Assembly: GCF_023515955.1 (NCBI RefSeq)
Contig: NZ_CP097322.1
Span: 2,792,001-2,856,000 of the forward strand
Direction: 5' to 3'
DNA length: 64,000 nucleotides
Origin: Streptomyces sp. RerS4
GTDB lineage: Bacteria; Actinomycetota; Actinomycetes; Streptomycetales; Streptomycetaceae
In this document: piece by piece, positions 1 through 8,330 of the stretch
Position numbering within the stretch: position 1 is the first letter of the stretch
How the letters are laid out: each line of letters starts with the position of its first letter
Translations under genes and position numbers: made by a program
The notes under the pieces: model-generated
The model's database searches: none
Told to the model about the DNA's origin: nothing
What the model saw: the letters and a program-made list of their open reading frames with translations, nothing else

Positions 1-1466
1 TGGAGCGCGAGGGACTCGCTCTTGGCGACGGCGTCGGCGGTGTAGGACTTCACGACGGTGGGCGTGCCCCCGTTGTAGGAGACGAGCACCTGCGCGCTCT
101 GGCCGGCCTCCTGGCGGTAGTGCGTCTGGAAGGTCAGGTTGCGCGTCGTGCCGCCGGTCACCGCCCACTTGGGGGTGATCAGGGTGGAGTCGAAGGCGCC
201 GGTGTGGCTCTTGTCGTCCCACTCGTCGGAGTCGGCGACGGCGAACACGTCACGGGAGCGGACGTTCAGCTCGCGCCACTGGTCGCGCTGCGCCTGGCTC
301 CAGAACTCGTCGGTCGCGAAGGCCCAGCCGGCCCACTCGGTGACGCCGCCGGTGCCCATCTTGGAGTTGTCCACGGACCAGCCGGCGGGCGGGGTGTGTG
401 TGAAGCCCTTGACCCCGGCGGGGATGCCCGTCTCGTCCACCCGGGCCTGGAGGTTCGGCCGCAGGGTGTCGAAGGGGTCGCTGTCGGGGGCGTCGAGCGG
501 GACGCCGTCCAGGCCGGTGGTGGGGACGCCGACGTGGGCGAGCGCGGTCGCGGCGACGTCGACCAGCTTGACGTCCTCGCGGACCGAGCCGGCGGGAATG
601 CCCGCGCCCTTGGCGATGACGAAGGTGCCGCGCTCCTGGATGGTCGAGCCGCCGTGGCCGCCGGAGTCGGTGTGGCCGTGGTCGGTGGTGACCAGGATCT
701 TCCAGTTCTCCTGCGCGTAGGTCGGGCGGTTCTGGACGGCGGTCAGGAGCTGGCCGACGAGCTTGTCCGAGCGGCCGATCGCGTCGAGGTACTGCTGAGC
801 GGCGGCGCCGTGGGAGTGGCCGGCGACATCGATCTCGCCGAAGTAGACGAAGGCGGCGTCCGGGTTCTGGTCGCGCAGTTCGGCGGCGGCCGCGGCGGCG
901 ATCTTCGGGTCCTCGGAGCCGTAGCCGTCGCGGTCGCCCTTGAGGCTGAGGCGTTTGTCGACCTTGGCGGAGAAGATCGGGCCGCCCGCGTCGGTGGAGG
1001 TGATGGGCTCCCAGTCGGCGGCCGCGTAGGTGTTGAGCGTCGGCTTGGCGTTCTCGACGCGGGTCAGGAAGTCGGGGTGGGCCGTGTAGTTCTTGCCGGT
1101 GAAGGAGTTGTCCTTCACGCCGTGCTTGTCGGGCCAGACGCCGGTGGCGATGGTGGACCAGCCGGGGCCCGAGGAGGTGGCGGCCATGGGGTTCGCGTAC
1201 AGGGTGCTCTTGGCGGTCAGCCCCTGGGCCATCAGACCCTTCAGGTTCGGGGCGTTGGCGGCCTTGACGCGGTCGAGGACCGCGCCGTCCAGGCCTATGA
1301 CGAGGACCTTGTCGGTGGAGGCCGTGGCGGCGGTGGAGGCGGTGACTGCGGTGACGGCGGCCGTTTCGGCGGCGGCGGTGTGGGCGCCGAGTGCGGTGGC
1401 GAGCAGGGCCGTGGCGGTGGCGGTGGCGGTCACGACGAGGGCGCGTCCTGACAGGACAGTGGGCAC
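1..1466 (-). CDS. Secreted alkaline phosphatase / type I phosphodiesterase family protein (3' end outside window)
   Basis: Starts at GTG 1466 behind a GGAGGA ribosome site and runs off the left edge, so at least 488 residues are seen and the C-terminus is missing. The first ~50 residues are an Ala/Thr-rich export signal. The fold begins at VLVIGLDG (metal-binding Asp60), followed by the NPMAATSSGPGWS nucleophile region near residue 97 and TTDHGHTDSGGHGG further on, as in nucleotide pyrophosphatase/phosphodiesterases of the alkaline phosphatase superfamily. It probably hydrolyses phosphoesters outside the cell. It lies just downstream of the phosphonate locus but beyond a hairpin, so it has its own promoter or depends on read-through. 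The substrate is unknown. Confidence 0.85.
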   Translation of the reverse strand, partial: MPTVLSGRALVVTATATATALLATALGAHTAAAETAAVTAVTASTAATASTDKVLVIGLDGAVLDRVKAANAPNLKGLMAQGLTAKSTLYANPMAATSSGPGWSTIATGVWPDKHGVKDNSFTGKNYTAHPDFLTRVENAKPTLNTYAAADWEPITSTDAGGPIFSAKVDKRLSLKGDRDGYGSEDPKIAAAAAAELRDQNPDAAFVYFGEIDVAGHSHGAAAQQYLDAIGRSDKLVGQLLTAVQNRPTYAQENWKILVTTDHGHTDSGGHGGSTIQERGTFVIAKGAGIPAGSVREDVKLVDVAATALAHVGVPTTGLDGVPLDAPDSDPFDTLRPNLQARVDETGIPAGVKGFTHTPPAGWSVDNSKMGTGGVTEWAGWAFATDEFWSQAQRDQWRELNVRSRDVFAVADSDEWDDKSHTGAFDSTLITPKWAVTGGTTRNLTFQTHYRQEAGQSAQVLVSYNGGTPTVVKSYTADAVAKSESLAL

Positions 1467-1512
1467 GTACTCCTCCGGGAGTAATCGTGGGAATGCGCGA
1501 GTGGACGTGCGC

Positions 1513-1551
1513 CGGGTCCGGACCGAAGGTGCGGTCATCGGTCCAGACCCG
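1513..1551. terminator. Hairpin ending the phosphonate operon
   Basis: Arms of 14 bases (CGGGTCCGGACCGA and TCGGTCCAGACCCG) pair with one mismatch around an 11-base loop. It lies between the stop of the phosphonate-binding lipoprotein gene and the start of the phosphatase gene, both read leftward. Confidence 0.55.
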
Positions 1552-1599
1552 TTACGCAAGCGTCACCATTGCGGCCGTGGGTGGCCAGGGGGTTAAGCG

Positions 1600-2697
1600 T
1601 CAGCTGCCGGTCGCGGACTTCCACGCGTCGACGTAGGCGGTGAGGTTCTTGTCGATGTCGGCCCAGTCGGGCTCGAAGACCTCGACACCGCTCATGATCT
1701 TGGTGAGTTCGACGGCGTTGGCGTCGGTCGGCTTGATGTCGCCGCGGGCCGGGAAGCCGCCGCCGACCTCGCTGACCAGCTTCTGGGCCTCCTCGCCGAG
1801 CATGTAGTCGAGGAGCTTCTTGCCGTTCTCGGTGTGCGGGGCCTTGTCCACGAGGCCGGCCGCGTACGGGAGGGCGAAGGTGGTGGGCTTGCCGCCGTCC
1901 TTGGCGGGGAACCAGATGCCGATGTTCGGCATGGACTTGGACTGAGCGAAGTTCATCTGGACGTCACCGTTGGCGACGAGCAGCTCGCCCTTGTCGGTCT
2001 TCGGCGCGAGCTTGCTGGTGGAGGACGACGGACCGACATTGTTGGCCTGGAGCTTCTTCAGGTACTCCATCGCCGGCTCCTTGCCGCCGAAGTCGTGCAT
2101 CGACTTGATGAGCACGGCCGTGCCGTCGCCCGCGACGCCGGGGGTGGAGTACTGGAGCTTGCCCTTGAACCTGCCGTCCAGCAGCTCTTCCCAGGTCCTG
2201 GGGGCCTGGGACAGCTCCTTCTTGTTGTAGATGAAGCCGAAGTAGTTGTTGACGACGGAGGTCCACTTGCCGTCGGCGGCCTTGTCGGCGCCGCTGACCT
2301 TGTCGGCGCCCTGCGGGGCGTAGGCCTGGAGCAGGCCCTTGCCGTCGGCCTGCTGGATGAAGGGGGGCAGCGTGATCAGGACGTCGGCCTGGGTGTTGGT
2401 CTTCTCGCGGACGGCGCGCTGCACCATCTCGCCCGAGCCGCCCTCGACGTACTTGACCTCGATGCCCGTCTTCTTGGTGAAGCCGGCGAACACCTTGTCG
2501 TACCAGCCGTCGCCCTTCTCGCTCTTGAGGCCGTCGGCGCTGTAGACGGTGACGACCTTCTCGCCGCCGCCCTTGCCGGAGTCGCCGCCGGCGGCGGAGG
2601 GGGAGGAGGTGGATCCGCCGCAGGCGGTGAGGGCGGCGGTGAGGGCGAGGCCGCCGGTGACGGCGGCGGTGAGGCGCAGGTGCTTGTTGCCGGTCAT
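1600..2697 (-). CDS. ABC transporter substrate-binding lipoprotein, 2-aminoethylphosphonate type
   Basis: 365 residues from ATG 2697, with AAGGAAG just upstream. The N-terminus is a lipoprotein signal with lipobox LTAC (Cys near residue 26) followed by a Ser/Gly-rich linker, so the mature protein sits on the outer face of the membrane. The body (VTVYSADGLKSEKGDGW, then GSGEMVQRAVREK and ADVLITLPPF) matches the periplasmic-binding type 2 family that serves iron, thiamine and 2-aminoethylphosphonate importers. Phosphonate specificity is inferred from the HAD phosphonatase-like and FAD oxidase genes in the same operon. It is the last gene of that operon, 25 bases after the permease. Confidence 0.85.
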   Translation of the reverse strand: MTGNKHLRLTAAVTGGLALTAALTACGGSTSSPSAAGGDSGKGGGEKVVTVYSADGLKSEKGDGWYDKVFAGFTKKTGIEVKYVEGGSGEMVQRAVREKTNTQADVLITLPPFIQQADGKGLLQAYAPQGADKVSGADKAADGKWTSVVNNYFGFIYNKKELSQAPRTWEELLDGRFKGKLQYSTPGVAGDGTAVLIKSMHDFGGKEPAMEYLKKLQANNVGPSSSTSKLAPKTDKGELLVANGDVQMNFAQSKSMPNIGIWFPAKDGGKPTTFALPYAAGLVDKAPHTENGKKLLDYMLGEEAQKLVSEVGGGFPARGDIKPTDANAVELTKIMSGVEVFEPDWADIDKNLTAYVDAWKSATGS

Positions 2698-2722
2698 GGA
2701 ACTTCCTTACGGAGAAAGGGAG

Positions 2723-3520
2723 TCAGCGGTACGTGGCTCTGGTGCGGACGCGCGAGACGGCCAGGAGCACCAGCAGGGTGGTGGCCATCAGGACCACGGC
2801 GACGGCGGAGCCGCTGAAGAGCGAACCGCGGTCGGTGGCGGTGAAGATCCGGACCGGGAGGGGCATCCAGTCCGGCGGGTAGAGCATCATCGTGGCGCTC
2901 AGCTCGCCCGTGGACAGGGCGAAGCAGAGTCCGGCGGCCGCGGTGAGGGACGGCAGCAGGAGGGGGAGCTTGACCCGCCACAGCACGTACGCGGGACGGG
3001 CGCCCAGGGAGGCGGCCGCCTGTTCGTACGCGGGGTCGAGACGGATGATGGCGGCCGAAACCGACTGGTGGGCGAACGCCGTGACAAGAACGGTGTGCGC
3101 GAGGATCACGATCGAGCTCGTGCCGTTGAGCAGCAGCGGGGGCTTGCTGAACGCGACCAGTACGGCGAGGCCGACGACGACGGACGGTACGGCGACCGGC
3201 AGCATGAACAGGGCGTCGAGGGAGCTCTTGCCGCGCTTCCTCAGCCCGGCCGCGGCCAGGGCCGCCCAGGTGCCGACGGTGAGCGCGAGCAGGCTCGCGA
3301 CCAGGGCGGTGACCAGCGAGGTGGTGAGCGCCTGGAGGGATTCGCCCCGTACGGCGGTGGCGTAGTTCTCGGTGGTGGGGCCGGAGGGGAAGGCTCCGGA
3401 CCAGTGGGTCGAGAAGGACGCGGCGACCACGACGAGCAGCGGCAGGGCGAAGAGGGGCAGGAAGAGGAGGCCGAAGAGGGCCCAGGCGGCCCAGCGGCCG
3501 GTCTTGCTATGCACCAGCAC
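2723..3520 (-). CDS. ABC transporter permease (second of pair), phosphonate operon
   Basis: 265 residues with an N-terminal membrane helix (WALFGLLFLPLFALPLLVVVA) and about five more. The EAA-type loop reads AYEQAAASLGARPAYVLW, the site where a permease docks on its ATPase. Its start overlaps the stop of the upstream permease gene by 14 bases, which suggests translational coupling. With its partner permease, the ATPase and the lipoprotein it would form a PhnSTUV-like importer for 2-aminoethylphosphonate or a relative. The substrate assignment is from context. Confidence 0.85.
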   Translation of the reverse strand: MLVHSKTGRWAAWALFGLLFLPLFALPLLVVVAASFSTHWSGAFPSGPTTENYATAVRGESLQALTTSLVTALVASLLALTVGTWAALAAAGLRKRGKSSLDALFMLPVAVPSVVVGLAVLVAFSKPPLLLNGTSSIVILAHTVLVTAFAHQSVSAAIIRLDPAYEQAAASLGARPAYVLWRVKLPLLLPSLTAAAGLCFALSTGELSATMMLYPPDWMPLPVRIFTATDRGSLFSGSAVAVVLMATTLLVLLAVSRVRTRATYR

Positions 3521-4457
3521 GCTTGCCCACCACCCGGTAGAGGCCGAAGAGGCCGACGGAGATCGCGATGTTGACGACGGCGACCACGCAGGCGGCCGAG
3601 TAGTCGGATTCGAGGATCGCCTTGCCGTAGACGAGCATCGGGAGCGTGGTGACGTCCTTGGCTCCGGTGAACAGGACGATCCCGAACTCGTTGAGGCACA
3701 TGACGAGGACGAGGCTGCCGCCGGCGGCGAGAGCCGGCAGGGCCTCGGGGAGGATGACCCGCCGGATGATCCGGGCGGGCCCCGCCCCGAGGGAGGAGGC
3801 CACCTCCAGCTGGGCGGTGTCCAGTTGGGAGAAGGCGGCGAGCAGCGGGCGCATCACGAAGGGCGTGAAGTACGTGATCTCCGCGAGCAGGACGCCCCAG
3901 GGGGTGGCGAGGAAGTGGAACGGGCCTTCGGCGGCGCCGGTCAGGTCGGTCCACGCCCCGTTGGCCATGCCCACCGTCCCGTAGATGAACAGGAGGGCGA
4001 GGGTGATGAGGAAGGAGGGGAAGGAAAGGAAGACGTCGATGAACTTCGCGACGCCCTTGGCCCCGGGGAAGGGCACGAAGGCGATGATCAGGGCGAGCGC
4101 GAAGCCGAGGACGAGGCAGCCCACGGTGGCGCCGACGGCCAGCCAGACCGTGGTCCCCAGTGCCTCGCGGAAGGCGTGCGAGGCGAAGACGGAGGAGTAG
4201 GCGTCGAAGGCCCCGCCGCCGTTCTCGGGGGTGAGGGACTGCCGCACGACCAGCGCGAGGGGGTAGAGGAAGACCAGCGCGAGCACGGCGACGGGCGGCA
4301 CCGTCCACACCCAGCGGGGCAGCCGTCGCTCCTTCGGCTTCCGCGGCCCCGCCGGCGTGTGGGGCGCAAGGTCGGGGGCGCGTGCCTCCCGGGAGGGGGC
4401 CGGGACAGCCGTGAGGGCACCGGGGACGGTGGCGGCCTGGCGCGTGGCCTCAGCCAT
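3507..4457 (-). CDS. ABC transporter permease (first of pair), phosphonate operon
   Basis: 316 residues. A charged, Pro-rich cytoplasmic stretch of ~45 residues (ending PKERRLPRW) precedes the first membrane helix. The EAA loop reads LEVASSLGAGPARIIRR. ATG 4457 lies inside the end of the ATPase gene (8-base overlap), and its own stop overlaps the next permease. Both features suggest one polycistronic message. It is the membrane half-channel paired with the 2723-3520 product. The family is clear (binding-protein-dependent transport inner membrane component); the phosphonate role is inferred. Confidence 0.85.
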   Translation of the reverse strand: MAEATRQAATVPGALTAVPAPSREARAPDLAPHTPAGPRKPKERRLPRWVWTVPPVAVLALVFLYPLALVVRQSLTPENGGGAFDAYSSVFASHAFREALGTTVWLAVGATVGCLVLGFALALIIAFVPFPGAKGVAKFIDVFLSFPSFLITLALLFIYGTVGMANGAWTDLTGAAEGPFHFLATPWGVLLAEITYFTPFVMRPLLAAFSQLDTAQLEVASSLGAGPARIIRRVILPEALPALAAGGSLVLVMCLNEFGIVLFTGAKDVTTLPMLVYGKAILESDYSAACVVAVVNIAISVGLFGLYRVVGKRAGA

Positions 4458-5499
4458 CGGACACCCCCGCGGCCAGCAGCACCGCGTCGCGGGGCTCGAA
4501 GTGCAGGGTCACCTCGTCGCCCAGCACCGGGGTCTCGCGCAGCTCGGGCAGGTCGGCCTTGACGCGGTGACCGTCGATGTCGACGTAGAGGCGGTGGGTG
4601 GAGCCTCGCCACTGGACCTCGGCGATCCGTCCGCGCAGGGCGTTGGGGCCCTCGCCGAGCCCGAGCAGGTGCGGGCGTACGCACAGCGTGGCGCGGGCGC
4701 CCGGTGCCACGCGACCCCGGTCGAGGGCGAGCGGGCGGCCCTCGAAGACGGCGCCGCCCTCGGCCACCGTCACCGGCAGCAGGTTGGCGTTGCCGACGAA
4801 GGACGCGGTGAACTCGGTGCGCGGCGCCCGGTACAGCTCCTGCGGGGTGCCGCAGTCCTGGAGCCGGGCCTGATCCATGACGGCGATCCGGTCGGCCAGG
4901 GTGAGGGCCTCCACCTGGTCGTGCGTGACGTAGAGGATCGATACGTCGGGCAGCTCGCGGTGCAGTCGGGCCAGTTCGGCGAGCATCCCGGAGCGCAGCT
5001 GGGCGTCGAGCGCGGACAGCGGCTCGTCGAGCAGGAGCACGCCGGGGCGGATGGCGAGGGCGCGGGCGATGGCGACGCGCTGCTGCTGGCCGCCGGAGAG
5101 TTCGCGGGGGTAGCGCTTGGCGTAGGCCGCCATCCCGGTCATCTCCAGGGCCTCGGTGACCCGGGCCGGGATCTCCGCCTTGGGCGCCTTCTGCGCCTTG
5201 AGGCCGAAGGCGACGTTCTCCTCGACACGCATGTGCGGGAACAGCGCGTACTGCTGGACGACCATGCCGATGCCGCGCTTGTGCGGCGGGAGGGCGGTCA
5301 CGTCCCGGCCGCCGATCAGCACCCGGCCCGCGACGGGCCGTACGAACCCGGCGACCGCGCGCAGGGCCGTGGTCTTGCCCGAGCCGGAGGGGCCGAGCAG
5401 CGCCATGACCTCGCCGGGCTCGACGGTCAGGTCGAGGGAGTTCAGGACGGTGTGGCCCGCGTAGGCGACCGATACGGACTCGAACCGGATGCCGCTCAC
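4450..5499 (-). CDS. ABC transporter ATP-binding protein, 2-aminoethylphosphonate/spermidine type
   Basis: 349 residues from GTG 5499, chosen because GTGA overlaps the stop of the HAD gene and the protein begins at the conserved [10 protein letters not shown] strand. Walker A is GPSGSGKTT (36-44), the Q-loop region is [11 protein letters not shown], the signature is [16 protein letters not shown], Walker B is [12 protein letters not shown] and the switch is YVTHDQ. The C-terminal ~110 residues form a TOBE-like domain. It powers import by the two downstream permeases. It resembles PotA/FbpC-type ATPases; phosphonate specificity rests on the operon. Confidence 0.9.
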   Translation of the reverse strand: MSGIRFESVSVAYAGHTVLNSLDLTVEPGEVMALLGPSGSGKTTALRAVAGFVRPVAGRVLIGGRDVTALPPHKRGIGMVVQQYALFPHMRVEENVAFGLKAQKAPKAEIPARVTEALEMTGMAAYAKRYPRELSGGQQQRVAIARALAIRPGVLLLDEPLSALDAQLRSGMLAELARLHRELPDVSILYVTHDQVEALTLADRIAVMDQARLQDCGTPQELYRAPRTEFTASFVGNANLLPVTVAEGGAVFEGRPLALDRGRVAPGARATLCVRPHLLGLGEGPNALRGRIAEVQWRGSTHRLYVDIDGHRVKADLPELRETPVLGDEVTLHFEPRDAVLLAAGVSDG

Positions 5500-6224
5500 G
5501 CGTCGAACTCCCCTGCCAGCACCGCGGGGAGGTCGGCGACGGAGGCCAGGACGTGGGTCGCGCCGTGCTCGTCGAGGGTCTCGCGGGTGTGGGCTCCGGT
5601 GAGGACGCCCGCGACGATCCCGGCTCCGGCGCGCCGGCCGCTGAGCATGTCGTAGGCCGTGTCGCCGGCCACGACGACCTCGCGGACGTCGGTCGCGGCG
5701 CCGGTGCGCAGGAACGCGGCGAGCACCATGTCCGGGTACGGGCGGCCCCGGCCGCCGGCGTCGGCGGGGCACAGGGTCAGGTCGGCCAGGCCCCGCCAGC
5801 CGAGGGCGTCGAGGATGGCGTCCTGGGTGACGCGGGCGAAGCCGGTGGTCAGCACGACGGTGCGGCCGTCGGCGCGGAGCGCGTCGATGGCCTCGCGGGC
5901 GCCGGGGATCGGGGCGACGAGGCCGCCGTCGACGAGCTCCCCGTACGCCTCCTCGAAGGCGGTGTTGGCGCGCCGGGCCATCTCCTCCGTGCCGAAGAGG
6001 TGGCGGAAGACGGAGATCTTCGACTCGCCCATGGTGTCGCGGACGTACTGGAGCTTGGCCGCGTGATCGGCGGTGCCCGGCTCGACACCGATGCGTTCGG
6101 CGGCGCGCTCGAAGGCGCGCTCGACGAGGCCGCCGTCGGCGACGGTGGTGCCGGCCATGTCGAGGACGATCAGGTTGCTGTTGGTGTGGGTCCTCGTGGT
6201 GCTCGTGGTGCTCTTGGTGCTCAT
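5496..6224 (-). CDS. Phosphonatase-like HAD hydrolase (C-P bond hydrolase)
   Basis: 242 residues from ATG 6224, five bases after the oxidase stop; the first ~16 residues are a Ser/Thr-rich lead. HAD motif I is LDMAGTT (nucleophile Asp22), the DxAGT form typical of phosphonoacetaldehyde hydrolase. The cap carries MGESKIS with Lys69 where phosphonatase forms its Schiff base. The position before motif III is Arg (GRPYPD) rather than Lys, also typical, and VVAGDTAYDM is the acidic motif. It should cleave a 2-oxoethylphosphonate to an aldehyde and phosphate. Family knowledge: this clade is linked to FAD oxidases rather than PhnW, exactly as seen here. Confidence 0.85.
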   Translation of the reverse strand: MSTKSTTSTTRTHTNSNLIVLDMAGTTVADGGLVERAFERAAERIGVEPGTADHAAKLQYVRDTMGESKISVFRHLFGTEEMARRANTAFEEAYGELVDGGLVAPIPGAREAIDALRADGRTVVLTTGFARVTQDAILDALGWRGLADLTLCPADAGGRGRPYPDMVLAAFLRTGAATDVREVVVAGDTAYDMLSGRRAGAGIVAGVLTGAHTRETLDEHGATHVLASVADLPAVLAGEFDA

Positions 6225-6229
6225 CGTGT

Positions 6230-7351
6230 TTACCAGCCCAGTTCGTTCGCGGTGGTCTCGGCTATGGCGGGCGAGCAGGTCATCCCGCGTCCGCCGGGTC
6301 CGGTCACCAACCAGACGCCCTCGGCCACCTGTTGGCGGTGGACGACGCGGGTGGTGTCGGTGCACTGCGCGTACACGCCCGCCCAGCGGCGGCGGATCTT
6401 CGGCAGCGGGCGGCCCAGGAAGGACTCCACGACCCCGATGAGGTGGTCGTAGGGGTCTTCGAGGGTGTCGAACGCGAAGGGGTGTTCGTACTCGTGGGTG
6501 TCGCCGATGGTCAGTCCGCCGTCGAGGCGCTGGACCATCAGGAGCTGCATCTTGTGGGCGGCGGCGATCGGGGCCTGCGCCTGCTCGGCGGCCAGCGCGT
6601 CCAGGGCGGCGGACTGGTACGCCGGGTAGTAGCGGAAGCTGTCGGCGTCGGCGACCGAGGTGGTCAGCGGCTCGCCGAGCGGGGCGGTCTGCATCATCTG
6701 GAGCCGGACGCGACGCACGGGCAGGTCGGGGACCAGCTCGCGGACCAGGCCGGACAGCCAGGCGCCGGTGGCGAGGACGACGGCGTCGCCGCGGTGGACG
6801 TCGCCGTGGTCGTCGCGGACGGCGCCGGGGCCGGCCACGTCACGGACCTCGCGGCCGGGCAGGAAGGTGTAGCGGCCGGTGGAGCGCAGGGCCTCGCGCA
6901 GGTGGAGCTGTGCGGTGCGCGGTTCGACGGCCGCGTCCCGCTCGCACCACAGGGCGGCCTCGAACGCGCCGCGCAGGGCCGGATTGATCCGCCGCGCCTC
7001 GGCGGCGGTGATCAGCTTGTAGCCGCGGGCGGCGGCGTCGGGCCGGGCCACGGCCGCCTCGGCGACCGCGTACTCGTGGGCGTTGCGCACCGGGGTGAGG
7101 GAGCCGATGGCGCGAAAGCCCAGGCCGGGCACCCGCGCGCCGATGCGCTCCCACAGCTCACGGGCCCGCAGGGCGGTGTCGAGCTCCTCGCCGCCCGCCC
7201 GACCGCTGACCCAGATCTGGCCGAAATTGCGCAGCGACGCGCCGCGGGCCTCCGCTTCTCGTTCGATCTGTACGACCTCGTGGCCGCGTTCCACTGCTTG
7301 CCAGGCGTGCATGGTGCCGACCACGCCGCCTCCGACGACTATGACTCTCAC
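6230..7351 (-). CDS. FAD-dependent oxidoreductase of phosphonate catabolism (TIGR03364-like)
   Basis: 373 residues from GTG 7351, starting directly with VRVIVVGGGVVGTMHA (dinucleotide-binding GxGxxG, residues 7-12). A second FAD contact region (GDAVVLATGAWLSGL) and the C-terminal VWLVTGPGGRGMTCSPA are typical of deaminating amino-acid oxidases of the DAO fold. It is the first gene of the phosphonate operon, five bases ahead of the HAD gene. The likely reaction is oxidative deamination of 2-aminoethylphosphonate, its N-methyl form or its 1-hydroxy form to the aldehyde used by the HAD enzyme. The exact substrate cannot be read from sequence. Confidence 0.85.
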   Translation of the reverse strand: MRVIVVGGGVVGTMHAWQAVERGHEVVQIEREAEARGASLRNFGQIWVSGRAGGEELDTALRARELWERIGARVPGLGFRAIGSLTPVRNAHEYAVAEAAVARPDAAARGYKLITAAEARRINPALRGAFEAALWCERDAAVEPRTAQLHLREALRSTGRYTFLPGREVRDVAGPGAVRDDHGDVHRGDAVVLATGAWLSGLVRELVPDLPVRRVRLQMMQTAPLGEPLTTSVADADSFRYYPAYQSAALDALAAEQAQAPIAAAHKMQLLMVQRLDGGLTIGDTHEYEHPFAFDTLEDPYDHLIGVVESFLGRPLPKIRRRWAGVYAQCTDTTRVVHRQQVAEGVWLVTGPGGRGMTCSPAIAETTANELGW

Positions 7352-7426
7352 GCCGCCCAAGGTGGGCGCAGGCCGTGACCCGGGGGGATCGGGCCGGCAA
7401 CGGGCCGGTGAACAGCCCCCCAAGCT

Positions 7427-7438
7427 TGGACTAGACCC
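7427..7438. promoter_or_regulatory. Candidate GntR/HutC operator before the phosphonate operon
   Basis: The core GGACTAGACC differs at one base from the palindrome GGTCTAGACC bound by HutC-subfamily GntR regulators. It lies in the 148-bp gap between the GntR gene and the FAD oxidase gene, about 75 bases before the oxidase start, where a local repressor would act. Inferred from position and family. Confidence 0.45.
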
Positions 7439-7499
7439 GTTACCTTCTCGTGATGTCCATGCGCCCCCTTTCGCCGGATTGTGGCGTGATCGGGCGCTG

Positions 7500-8264
7500 T
7501 TACTCGGCCCTGAGACGGGTCGTGAAGCTGAACCGATCACCACGGTAGAGCGAACGCACCCGCTCCAGGGGACGGCCGTCCTGATCCCGGGAGAAGCGGT
7601 GGATCAGCAGCATGGGGAGGGCCGGCGGGGTGCCGATCAGCAGGGCCTCGCGGGGGGTGGCGAGGACGGTCTCCAACTTCTCGTCGGCGTCCCCGAAGGA
7701 AATGCCGAGGCGGTCGCGGAGGTAGCCGTAGAAGGAGGAGTCCGGCTGGAAATCGACGTCGAGGTGCGGGGCGCGGGCCACGCGGATGTACGTGCTCTCC
7801 AGGCCGACCCGCTCGTCGTCGGCCAGCAGGACGCGCTCCAGGTGCCAGACGGGCTCGCCGGGCTCGGCGCCGATGCCCCGGGCCAGGTCGGGCGGGCAGG
7901 GGAAGCGCTCCAGGCCGATGAGGTTACGGCCGGGGCGGCGGCCCTGGCGGCGGACGCCCTCGGTGTAGCTCGCGAGGGAGAGCGGCTGCTCCAGCTTCGG
8001 GCCGGCGACGACGGTGCCGCGGCCGGCGCGGCGCAGGCGGCCCTCCAGGAGCAGCTCGCGCAGGGCCTGGCGTACGGTCTCGCGGGACACCTCGTAGCGC
8101 TCGGCGAGGTCTCGCTCGGTGGGCAGCAGGCCGCCTTCGCCGAGTTCGTCGAGCAGCTCCGCGATGCGGGCCTTGACGGCGTAGTACTTGGGGACGCGGC
8201 CGTGCTCGGGGATGCCGGAGCGGACGGGCGAGCCGGGGCGATGGGGCTGGATCTGTTCTTCCAC
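7500..8264 (-). CDS. GntR/HutC-family transcriptional regulator with UTRA domain (PhnR-like)
   Basis: 254 residues. After a ~25-residue lead comes a winged helix (YYAVKARIAELLDE to GGLLPTERDLAERYEVSRETVRQALRELL, residues ~27-75) ending in the wing RRAGRGTVVA. The C-terminal half (YTEGVRRQGRRPGRNLI through LLIHRFSRDQDGRPLE) is a UTRA effector domain. The gene lies upstream of, and on the same strand as, the phosphonate operon, with an operator-like palindrome in the gap. It probably represses import and catabolism until a phosphonate or its aldehyde is bound. The ligand is inferred. Confidence 0.85.
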   Translation of the reverse strand: MEEQIQPHRPGSPVRSGIPEHGRVPKYYAVKARIAELLDELGEGGLLPTERDLAERYEVSRETVRQALRELLLEGRLRRAGRGTVVAGPKLEQPLSLASYTEGVRRQGRRPGRNLIGLERFPCPPDLARGIGAEPGEPVWHLERVLLADDERVGLESTYIRVARAPHLDVDFQPDSSFYGYLRDRLGISFGDADEKLETVLATPREALLIGTPPALPMLLIHRFSRDQDGRPLERVRSLYRGDRFSFTTRLRAE

Positions 8265-8330
8265 CGCTCGGACTTTACGTGGGCCGGGTGAACGGGAAGG
8301 TGGCGCGGAGGGGTGGCTCGGCCGCTCGGA

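Noticed and set aside
120..1451. Long plus-strand reading frame (443 codons)
   Set aside because: Gly/Val/Ala-rich shadow of the minus-strand phosphatase, which has catalytic motifs and a ribosome site.
5500..5772. Upstream extension of the phosphonate ATPase
   Set aside because: Low-complexity shadow of the HAD gene; GTG 5499 gives the conserved start and a coupling overlap.
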